DNA of 64,000 bases from Ciona savignyi (Eukaryota > Chordata > Ascidiacea > Phlebobranchia > Cionidae), in NCBI GenBank assembly GCA_000149265.1, contig CH003428.1, positions 233,723 to 297,722 on the forward strand. The letters are read 5' to 3'. Positions 28,001-40,000 of the stretch are shown here, one piece after another. The position numbers were made by a program, and so were the translations under genes. The stretch's first letter is position 1, and every line of letters begins with the position of its first letter. Under the pieces are notes generated by a model. That model did no database searches, was not told the origin of the DNA, and saw only the letters and a list, made by a program, of their open reading frames with translations.

Positions 28001-31000
28001 ATAGTTCCGCTATTTCGATACAAACTTCAGGAAAGCACCGACCCTCGTTGCGCCGGGGAAAAGTGAAGGCAAGAAAAACCAGTCGCCCTACAACTGTTTC
28101 TTGGTTGAACAGCCCGTTGTCTTTGCTGCATTTCTTTAGATTAACGGTCGTTCTCTTATTTGCACTGATCCCCAGAGCAACGTACGGTTTGCCCATAAGG
28201 TGAGTTAAAGTGACAATATAGACATGTCGTTATGCGAAATTAATATGCTGCAAATACTAAAGCGTATTTATTATAAACAACAGATAAAAGTATATAGCAG
28301 TTTTTCTGCTGTTTGTTAAATTTGTTCGAAAAGTCGATTTTTTTCACAGCCATATCTATTAATTCATATTATATCTTGTTTATAGAATAAATTTAAACTT
28401 ATATCATCTTCTTTTGGGTGATTTTTGTCATTGCATTATTTTTTTGTATTAGGAGATTATGAGATTTTATTTCGAATTTAAAGATTACGACTACCGCGAT
28501 TTCCAGTGCCTCATGAGACACTTGTTAAAAGAAAATTGACCTGTTTGAAAGTAGTAGGCGTAATGTGTCTGCACTTACCAGGAAACAAACTAAATTGTTT
28601 CCGTTTTTGATGGAAATTTTACAGCTGCGATATTTATAGCAAGTACTAATGTATCTTGATTGGCTAATTACATGCACACCGCAATAACTCTCTTCGTGAG
28701 CATAGCATCCGTATAATTAGTTGTGATTAGCCGAGTCATTTGGATTGCTTAAATGGACATACGAACAATTATTACAATGAAAATCAATTAAGCCAAAAAT
28801 ATCTGAAACTAATTCCCAAAGGATTCGTTAATCTCATAATGTAAAGAGCATTCCTACTGAAGTGCGGATCACCTGTAAACGTTATTGCGAGACATAGTAG
28901 ACGATACTTAATAGCGCTGACGACATAACCAAATGGTGCCGTGTAGATAAATACGGCTTTTCGATCCCTACTTATCTGCGACTGGAAGGCTTCAAGTCTG
29001 TAATTTTTAGCAGTTTTCTTGCTGTATTACCCCGGGTGCCTTTGCAATTATGCGGCGTCAGATTTTTCGTTTGAAGATGAAAAAGTTGTAATAGTAACAC
29101 CATAACGTTGGGTTGAGCACTTTGAAAACTATACTTCAAATCCCCGTCAAAGTTGTGTGGTTTGGTCGGTTTTGTTTCTCGCCATTTTTGTTTGTTTAAC
29201 TTGCGGAAATAAAGACGACTCGGTTTACCTTTCGGCAAACATGCCTCACGTTTCCGGAGACACGGTCCCACCATTATTTCAAGCCTAATTAGCACCCTGG
29301 TCGTTTAGAAATACGAACGGTGGCCCTTACCACAAAAAGCGGCAACAGTAATTGTGTGTGGACAGCTTAGCCACCAAATGGCAGTCCGCATCTCAGCCCT
29401 TGTTTGCAGACACTTTAAACTCGGTCTTTATCAGACTCGTATCAACGCCGCTCTGCATTCGTTTTGTTTGCTCGCTGTCGACGCATAAGAATACCTGCCG
29501 TGGATAACTATACCTACCGATGAATTTTGCTCCCCCACTTCGGTAGCCGGAACAAACAATATTTATTTGAAATGTCCCCAAACAATGGTCCCGTTGTTTT
29601 CTCAGAGACAGGAATTTAAATTGAATTTTATCGAACTGACTGGTCAAATGTGAGTTATTCTTTATTGTATAGCACAATTTTGACCCTACCTAAGCTTTCT
29701 ATTGAACAAAATCACCACATTCTGCCGCTGTGATGGATTATAGGCGATCGTGTTGTTACTACACCCATTTTGAGTGATTTCAGTCAGATTTTTGTATACT
29801 TACAAAACAAGTCGGCGCCTTTTCTTGTTTAAATAAAAGTGAATCACCTAGAGCGTAATTTAACCCACAAAGAAAGGTAATTTGGTTCTAACAGTGAGTC
29901 AATAACCCTTTAAATACCGGGAGGGGTCAAGCCCGTACAAGGGGTACTTGTTTAAAAAGTACACGTTTTTGCGTGCGTCTTAACCCGGGCTATGTCGGAC
30001 TTTGAATGAACGTAAACCCCAAAACATTAACATGGGTCAAGTGCTCTTCAACCTCGAATGGACCTAAAGGTCATTATCGAGAACAACTACGCGCAGAGTA
30101 AATATTGCGCATTGATGTTAATTAAATATACCTAGAAGCTGTATTATAAGAATAAAATACATTGACTCCATTTCAGTCAAGTGGGAACATGTATACTGAC
30201 CTATATATGCGTATATTTCAAATTGGCTGATTTAAAATGGTTTCCGTTGGAGCCCATGAGTGATTTTTAAAAGTGGATCTCAAATCTGCGGTTCACTGAT
30301 CATATGCAAGCTGAAATGGCTTGTTGTTTCAGTCTACACGTTCGGTGTGGACACCGGTCAAGCAAATCCTTCTGCTGGGCCACCAACGGTTTATGGGCTT
30401 TTCATATTCAAAGAATGACCCCAGAAACCTGGTAGTAATAATAATACCTGATAATAATGTAAACCCCCTTAGTGTAACGATAAGTTGTGCTGCGTAATCT
30501 AATCATCCCCACAAAAGCAGTCGACCAACATGAAGAATAATAAGATGGGGCTTCTTTCCGTATTCAGATTAACCAAGGGAGAAGTTTTGCGGCCTTAAAC
30601 GAATTATATATTTCCACCCTCGTTAACATGTTAAAAGCGCGGACTGTCGGCAACAAACCAAAGCACCATTTTTGGTAGAAAAATCATAATTACCTAGGTA
30701 TTGAGAAACATTCAGCATGGAGTGCCGTCTGCATCATCACTAAACGATGTTAACCGCCCATGTTTATTTTATTCATCTTTCTTGTTGATTTATGTATTGG
30801 TGGGCCGCCTTGTGACATATTATAATTGATTAATATTGATGTTATATCAAAGCACTCTTTTGTGCATTTCTGATGACGCTAAACTTGACCAACCCAGTTT
30901 ACTTTATTACAATGTTTAACGTTCCAATGACGTTATAATGTTCTTAACAATGGCTGCGCTTTGTTTCCGTCAACGGAATGCCGATAAGTGTGTCTATTTT

Positions 31001-34000
31001 GCTTTTATGTGGCAATTCTTCGTTGTTTGTTCAATAACCTAATCGGGCATGAACGTCAGATGAATCAACGACGAGTTGCTTCTAAATAGCACCTTGTTCT
31101 GCATGTATCGCAACCCTGGGAAAAAATCTATCCATCGTCGACTCATTTATTCATAGTCTTTAGTGTAATATGACTCCAGGTATCCGGATTATGGCGCATT
31201 TGGCTGATATTACGACCTTCTTATAATCCTTTCAAATGTAAATCAATATCCTACATCATGCCCAAATCCGTGGTTGGTTTGTGTATTCATAAAGCTGTGA
31301 CCTTTTTTGGCTTGAGATAAACAATCTAGTGACAAGACGAATGCGGAAATATTAAACGCCCAGTTATATATCTGTCTATTCTATCCACATATTGAATTTT
31401 GAAATGTAGTAGCTAATTACAAGGTATACATCAGTTTTACGTCATACATGGTAGTGGATTTAAGAGACCAATCGTCATTGAGGTTTAAAGACAAACTAAA
31501 CTTTAATTTGTAGGTGGGAACTGGGCCCATACGGAGAATGTACTGTGACGTGCGGCAGAGGAGTTCAAACGAGGACAGTCGAATGTCGTCATATGCCGGA
31601 AGGTCCGGATCAAGAACACGTAACGAGGGGAACTCCCATGCCCGATATGATGTGTCCCGCTCCGAAACCCGAAGTTGCAGAATCGTGTTCGTTAAAAGCA
31701 TGCGCTCCCGCCTGGGTGGCTCAACCATGGGGAGATGTAAGTCTTTAATAGTTTAATATAATTATTGCATATTTGTTATACGCGGGGAAAGACTTTCACC
31801 GTAGTCAACGATAGACAGAAACAGCAGTATTTTTAATTCAATTAACTTTTTTCGATTTTTTTTTCAAAATTTGTGTGTAATAAAGGCAAAAATGGTGAAC
31901 TATGGGAAGTAAAAAGGGTCCGGTGAACAATTTTCTTCAAACCACACTACCGTCAGGAGGTGGTGGTTAGCAATCATTATAAAAATAATAAAATGTTGTA
32001 CAGTCGATTTTCCGAGCGGTTAACTGGAAGTGTATACAGACTCAAAAAAAACGGTTCTTAAGACGAGCCTATCATGAGTTCGAAACTTGGCTCGGTAAAA
32101 AAATCCGTTGGTAATACGTCCGTTTAGTATTTCCCCAAAATATCGCAACCACATTTTATGATGTCAAATTGTTTAAATGTCCTTTTACTTTGCAGTGTAA
32201 CCGTTCGTGTGGTCGTGGGCAGCAAACTCGGGAACTGGTTTGCATGCAGAGACTGGGGACAGGTGAAACTGTCCGAGTTCCTGACATATATTGTTCTCGG
32301 ATCACGCCCGACACCAAACGGTTCTGTGCCATGCACAACTGTCCTGCTCGTTACATTGTCCGACCGTGGTCGAGAGTGAGTATGTTTTACAACTAACTCG
32401 GTTTACAATTTACCAGTAAACTATATTTACACGCATTCTATTACATGGTGTTGCTAAAAGTAGGTCAGGTGGTAAACAAATTAATAGTTCAAAGTAAAGT
32501 TTAACGGGTAAACCACAAATCCACACGAGTATACGACGCATTGTAAACATGTTATGGCGCAGTACCTTACAATCCCCATATGTTTACTAGATTTCCTTTT
32601 AAATCCTTTTCATTGACTAAAAACGTAGCTATACTGGTGAATATATGTTGCAATCGTGTAAATTCAAGTCTCCAATATATATTTGCATATGAATCATGAC
32701 CAAGTAAACCTACTTCAGCGCAATACATCCCATTTTGTCTGTATTGATCTTAAGTTGACAAGGTTTGTTTGTGCACTTATATATGAAGTTTACAAATGAG
32801 CTTAAGTTCGTTGAACGCCGTCACTAAAGAGACCTAGGGGCGTGTAATCTAGCAACACATTTCGACTTGTTTGCTCGACCGGTGCGGTTAAACAAGGGGC
32901 CGTTGTCGTTTAAAGGCTGGGGCCTTGACCGACTATATTTGCTTGGTTTACTGAACCTTTACTTATCTTTATGATTAGGCAGCAATGTCGTTAATTTGTC
33001 TAAGAGATAAAGGTCCTTTACAGCCCCAGCCGCCCAGGTGGTTAAGGCACGTTCGTCAAACACGAGAGAATGACAGGACGACTTATTCCGATGGTTAATC
33101 TGTGTGCAAACGATTTTTCCGCCATAATGACTGCTTGCTTCCGAAAACCTAACAATACAATGAACTGATCGCCGATCTATATCGCTTTGAAGTCAAATAC
33201 TCTATGGGTTAAAGTCACGTTAAGGACATTTTGTACAAATAACTAATTTATTGAAAATCGTAATGTTGGCTAAACAACTACCAACGGAGCTTAATCCTTT
33301 TCAAATTTAAACTGCCTCAACACTTAACAAATAAAAGGACTTAAACAAACTTCCTCTTAAACGTTACAGTGCCCTCCGAGATGTGGAACTACCTACAGTA
33401 CTCGACAGATCGCATGCGTTCAGCTTCGTGCGGGCAAGCTCAAACCCGCCATGGTGGATATAAAAAAATGCTTTAAAAACCGAAGACCGCTGACCAGAAA
33501 ACTATGCAAGAAACCCGGGTGTCGTAAGTATTTAACATATTTTAATACCTTTAATACCTATTTAATGTCATACCAGATTAAGAATCAATCAATTTAAAGT
33601 TCCTTTTATTTAGCTGTGATACGCAAGAGCAAGAATGCAAATTTTGTACAAACGACCAATGAATCCAAAGTCAGATTACAAGTTGGGACAACCGCCTCAG
33701 TTTTCCCCCGAACAACTGTGATCGTTCGTTGTAAAGTTGACAGGTAATTTTGCATTTAGTTTACTAGTATAATATCGACTGTCTTTGATTTAAACGGGGA
33801 TAAAAAAGCGAATGAAATTATTGGCCTGTTTCCATTTGCTGTGCATTGTACATATATTTATATACACGCCGGTGTAACCAGTCGCAACTCCATCTTTAAA
33901 ACACAAATCCAATTTGATAGATTTAGAAAGCAAGATCTCCAGTGGCGGTTTAGAGGAAGTGTGATTTCCAACATGGGCGGCCATCTCTCCGTGTTAAGGG

Positions 34001-37000
34001 ATAATTCGCTTCGAATAGTCCGGGCAGTTAAATCCGACGAAGGGATTTATATCTGTGCTGCTGGAAACGTTCGAGCGAAATTCGTACTTAAAATAATCAC
34101 CAACGATACAGGTAAATATAGAATAAAATATTAGCTATTTCAGTGTTGTTTTGAGGTAAACCCTTTTTAAATGTCATTTCTACGGATACAGAAAGAGGAA
34201 TACCGACTACGCGGTCATCAATGACCACCCCAATACACCGCCGACAAGAAATTAAAACTAAAATACAAGGAACAATTCCCATACGACATCGAACCACGCC
34301 GGTAAAGTTTATTGACAACATTGATTCTTCGGAGAGCGACACAACGACAGCGACTCGATTTCACTTCCCAAGAACAGTTTCCATGATGCCAAGACAGCCT
34401 CCCCCTCCGAGAATCATCGTTCCATCACTCTCGTACGTCAAACAGCAAGCACCTATCGAAATTGATGCTCGTTTGAGCAGAATGCCTTCTGATTCTCCTG
34501 CTGTCCCTATACATCGAGAGATAGAACATGCCGAAGTGGACGAGATACACGATTTAAACCGCATTCCAAAGTATTCAACCAATCCGCCTCACTTCCAAGG
34601 GCCGATTTCAGAAGAAGATCGACTCTTGCACGAAGCATTGTCGCAACACCAACTAAGATTGGAAATACCGGACATTAATGTAAGGAAGGCGAAGTTTATT
34701 CCGTTATGAAACATGGTATAATATTTATAATCGACCAATTTTTTTATTTTCGTTGGGACCCTGTCATGTAAATGCCCGGTTAGCTCCACCGGTATCGCGT
34801 CGAACCGCGGAGAAGTAGTGATAGGGTCGAAACAAGCAACTGATCCGGCCTGTTCCCTTAGTAGATTAGAGCCTTGGCCAACAACCAAATGGTTGTAGGA
34901 CTAAGTCCAACAACAGGCTATTCGTGTGTGTCTTTGGCAATTCGCCAATTTAATGGAATTTGAATTTACACATATGAAACACACTTCAATATCTCCTGTA
35001 ACCCGCGGCCCGAGGAAATCTGACAATTGTTCGTGTGACAACTCTTCCGCGTTTTCCCATTTCCATAGATAAACATGACTATCTTATCGTAGTTAGTTGA
35101 TCGTGATATCTGACAAGGCACTTAGTGGACTTTAAATAAAAAGGTAATAGCTGAGGAAAAACTGCAGCAGTGTCCTTCATCGTTTTCTATAAACAGCAAA
35201 AACGCTAATGTAGTTTGGGGTGTTTATATATTCATTCTCTCTTATTTAGATCTTGGAACAGTTCCAGACAGCCTTAAACGAGGAAGAGGTGGATGACATA
35301 TATCTTCCGATGATCACTGATGATGACCTCGGAATCAACCGACAGCGGGAGCGGGATCCGTAGTGTGGGGAACACTGCTGTGGTGAAAGCAATTGGCGGT
35401 CTTGGAGGTAGGGGGAAGAGGGAGGGAATACCGTATCTTTGTATTCGGTTTATAAATTACGTTTTGTTACAATTTTGCACAATAGAAAATGTTTTACCAC
35501 CGATCGGAGCCTATTAATATGTTATTCTATAACTTTGTATTAAATAGAATTAATAACCAATATAGAAAACAATTCCCCCTTTATCGAATTATAACCATAG
35601 ATTATTTGAAAATAAATGTTCAACGTTAATTTATTGGGTTCATGCGATGTCCGCTAAGTTCTTTGCTAAAGCACACAACCGATCCACCAGCAGCTGGTGT
35701 TAAACCAACAATGTTATATTGGTCCCAAATGGCCAACGTTCTACTAACCTTCGTAACCGGCTGAATGCTTGTTTTAGAACGACGTGAAAACACAAGAAGA
35801 CCATCTATTCCAAGCCAACCTACAGTTACACCGCGCCAGTTAGCGCAAGAAGTGACTGTTTATGTTGGAAGCAGCTTAATTATCGTTGCTGGGGTGACTG
35901 AACGCATCACCATATTATGCGAGTCGAATGGTGATCCAGCACCGGACATTTCCTGGTACAGGGATAACATCCGATTGCCGATGGAAAATAATAGAAGGTT
36001 GGTTAAAACTTTTATAAATATATCTTCAATTTTAAACTGTAGTCCCCGCAAAAGTTCAACAAGAATAAATTATAACTGATTAAATAATAAAATACATCAT
36101 TAATATATTTTTACGATTTTAATAAAATGCGTCTATACCCTTTGTAAATGTATGTTTGTCACATTTTGCAGCATATGTCAATCTATAGGGGACGCTTGTT
36201 TTATTAATTTCCTTAAAATGCACCCCAAAATGTTTTCAATTTATCTTATTTCCGTGCAGGCAATATGTGTTGGAGGATGGTGCGCTTCGGTTACTCTACC
36301 CACATACCTCCGATACCGGATCCTACGTGTGTGTGGCTTCGAATCGATTTGGCAACGATTCCAGGACCACGGCGCTGACCGTGACACATAAACCCCGTAT
36401 TCTGTCAACAACTGAAGATCTGGAAGACTTTGAGTCGGAACTCGTGGAAGTTGATGTCGGATCGAATATCCAGGCTAAACTCGGGGCGAAGATAAGGATT
36501 CGATGTCCAACGGAAGGTTTGTTTTCTAAAACTTTTTGGTTACAAATTATAGATAATTAAATAAAGCGAGAAGTTATTTTAAAGCAGGTGATGGCTCAAG
36601 TATGTGTCGAAGTGGGTTTATAAACATAAATACATGTGCATCATTGGCATTGCTATTTGTAATTAACCAGAGGTTCATATCCGTATATCTATAGTAAATA
36701 AGTTGCATAATAATTTTTGTTAACTAGATGTTTTTTTTTGTTACTTTGCAACATTTTGTTTCTAAAAAACGAACTTGTGCCACTGGAGGTCAGACAGCAT
36801 ACATAATATTTAAGCACGTTATATGTTAGGATGTATTGAGTGGTTGTCATATACCATGGTTTTTAAAAGTTTTTGGAACGAGACCGAATTTAAGTAAGTT
36901 GTAAAATCTAAGTAATATCGCGACTGAAACCTCAAAAAGTGTAAAATGGAAAATGATAATGGTTGCGAGGATGATTTTGACATTAAGGTGATACGTCAAG

Positions 37001-40000
37001 TACCTATACACTATGGACATACAATTAGTAGTTAAACCGAAATTTTGACCGCTTCACATCGCGATGCGCTGTAGTTAAAAACATTTTTAAGAAACTACGC
37101 AGAGCCGAACCCATCAACTGGTGCAAAACCACAACCGCTAATGTCGATGCGATGATATTAACATATTAGGCAAAATATGAAGAGCCAACAAAAAAGGAAT
37201 AATTTTTAACTGACAATTGGACAACCATACCAACTTTGTCCCGCCCCTACAGCTGGTGATTATTTGTACAATCCCAACTATGGTTACCACAGTTATATCC
37301 GTTTGTGGTATAAAGTGAGATTTTACCTCATGGATCATATCTATTAGTTGCTGTTCGGTTTCATGGTTAATACTTCATTGATATATAAGTAGATATATGA
37401 GATCAACAAATGACTAATTTATCGGTTCCCGTTGTAAGGCGTAGCCTACTAGGTTTATTTAAAAATGATATCTCTTCGGAAACTACTGGGAGTGTTGGCC
37501 TGTTTAAGAACTATTTTTAAACCTTGCGATTTTTGTTTTGCCGGATATTGAGTAAAACTAGTGAATTCGCGGTATTTTTGATTGATAGGTGTTCAAAGCC
37601 GCAAAATTACCTTTTTTGGAATCCGAAAATTTCTAAAGCTGTTTAGACTGAACTTATAATCCTACCAACCTGTGTCAATAGAGTATAAGCTTCCGATGAT
37701 TATTGAGGCGACCTAGATGATTATATTGGCAGTCCATGCATGAGTGTTCAGGCGTGTAAAGCGTTTTTATCACATGCTTTACCACTTTAATTTTAAGCTT
37801 TTCCATCATGCAGGATTCCCGGAGCCGTACATACGTTGGACAAAGGACGGTCCAGGTTTATCCACAAACTCTATCATTCAGACAGACAATACACTCGAAA
37901 TATTTCCTGCAAGAAAGGCGGATCAGGGCTTGTTTTCATGCGAGGCTTCCAATCCTGCCGGGAGTGACTACCAAGTCTCGTCCCTGATTCTTGTCGGTAT
38001 GTACACAAAATACAACTTTAAAGATTTGGTTTATTTGTTAAATTAATTATTTTTCCATTTTCATAAAAAAGTAATCTTAAGAATAACAGTAAATAAAGAT
38101 AAAACTGCCCGGTAACCGATCATTTGAACTGAATCGTAGGCTCGCGTATGCAAAAATACCCAAACTACGATATGTCCTCGATTAAATGCGTATACATGTT
38201 TGTTAAGTCAATGTATTGCACAGAACCACCCCATATCTCGGAGATACTAAGTGAGAGGCCAGAAATGGCTGGAATGCAAGGTTTGCCTGATCTTTTGGTC
38301 ACCTCAACCGAAACTCAGCTTTACAAAGTCAAAATCAACGGTGCTGTCATGATGGGTAAGTTTCTATGTACTTGCAGCTCAATTAATAAAAGCGGCTCAT
38401 ATTGCACTGTTTCGACCGTCAGCCGAAATAAAGTGGGATTGCAATCAGCTGTTTGCTGGTAGCCTGTGTCTTTGGGCTAGGCACAACGCGATAGTTGATT
38501 AAACCCACTAATTAATGAATGGAACAAAAATTATACCAATGTCTTCAACATGAACAAACCCTACAATACGCGTAGGTAATCAGATGATTTCCGGCGTTGT
38601 AACGTCGTCTCTGTATCTGCAGCACCGAGATAAACATGGGTATCATATCCTCCACCTCCGCTAAGTTAGCTATTCAAAATGATCACTAACGTTTTTATAA
38701 CGATGTGTACAAAGCAATTATTCATAACAGCCTGATTTGACATAGCGGGTTAGAATACTTTTTTTTAAACCCTGGCCTGGGACAATGACAGTGATTATAA
38801 TACGCGTTATCGTCAGATGTATTTGCGCAGCTACCTTTTATTATAATACCTAAATTCGAAGGTGTCTGATGGTTATGTTAGCGAAATAAATTTCATAACA
38901 AAAATTGCTAAACAAATATAAACCTGTTCAATACGTTAGTGGCACGGCATTGCGTACCGTTAAACTATTTTTGCTTCGTTTACCCGGTTTAATAACCGCA
39001 TTTTTAAAACATTTTTTTACGACGGGACTTTCGATAAAAGTAAAGTTTTAACTATAAGGTTTCATATGTCAAGTGAAATTTTATATTGCTCAGGCCATAA
39101 AAGGGTAAAGTAAATTGCACCGTTCGCGGTCTTATTTAATGCCGCATTCATTTTGTTGAGGTTATTTTTTATTTCATAAAGTTTGCCGACTCAAATCGTG
39201 GGTTATTTGTTCTTGAGCTTAAGTGCCGTAGTCGGCTAGCCTCGTCTGATATTTGGTCTTAATTTGAAGTCCAAGTCTTACATTGAACTACAAAGGTCAG
39301 TTTTTGGTTTCCGCAATTATTTCAATTCGAAACGTAAATACGTTCTAAAAATATAGCAATTCGGTATCCATTCGCCGAGTTTCGGTATATGGCTCATCGC
39401 ACACGTCAACACCCAATATAAATGTTCCTCATGAAAGGAACTGACCGTGCCCGACCGCGAACTGGCACGTGAGGACTTCGCTTACGGCTAGATAATCCAC
39501 CACAAACTGCTCCAAGTCGCTCGTTTTCCTTCTATTTACTCGTCGTTGAGTAGGATATAAGGTCTTTATTATTTGCCCACAGGAAAGTAGTTCAGACGAC
39601 AATGCTCTCCCGGAGACAATTATTCCTTTAGTCGGGGTTTTAGACCTCATGAAAGTCGACAAAGTAGAGGTTACATTACCCACCGCAAAATTTGCTTGTC
39701 TGTCTCTCTTGCGCTCGAGCCATTCACGCCAAACTAAGAATAGGCCCTATTCAAATATTATGACGTACTATATTGTAACAAACAGGGCTTGTTCTGTAGG
39801 TTGTCCGGTTACCGGATTTCCAGAGCCCCAACTAACTTGGTTCTTCAACGACACACCAATATACGAGCTAGGATCCACTCTAGATTACCAACTCATAAAA
39901 AAGGGGACCATTCTGCAAATACCCAACGCAAATGCTATAACGGAGGGAGAATACACTTGCCAAGCGGGCAATGACGGTGGAAATTTGACCACGAGCTTAC

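Noticed and set aside
28972-29677. Two minus-strand frames of about 100 residues in the large intron
   Set aside because: No recognisable domain or splice sites; composition like the surrounding intron.
35359-35360. GTAGTG at 35360 as the true donor of the broken linker exon
   Set aside because: Poor consensus and phase 2, which does not fit the exon at 35778 without another weak acceptor; the GGAG|GTAGGG donor is better, so I report a frame break instead.
39786-39799. Use of the AG at 39784-39785 as the acceptor of the second Ig4 exon
   Set aside because: It shifts the frame relative to the exon ending at 38355. The AG at 39798-39799 has a better pyrimidine tract, keeps phase 1 and gives the conserved GCPVTGFPEP.
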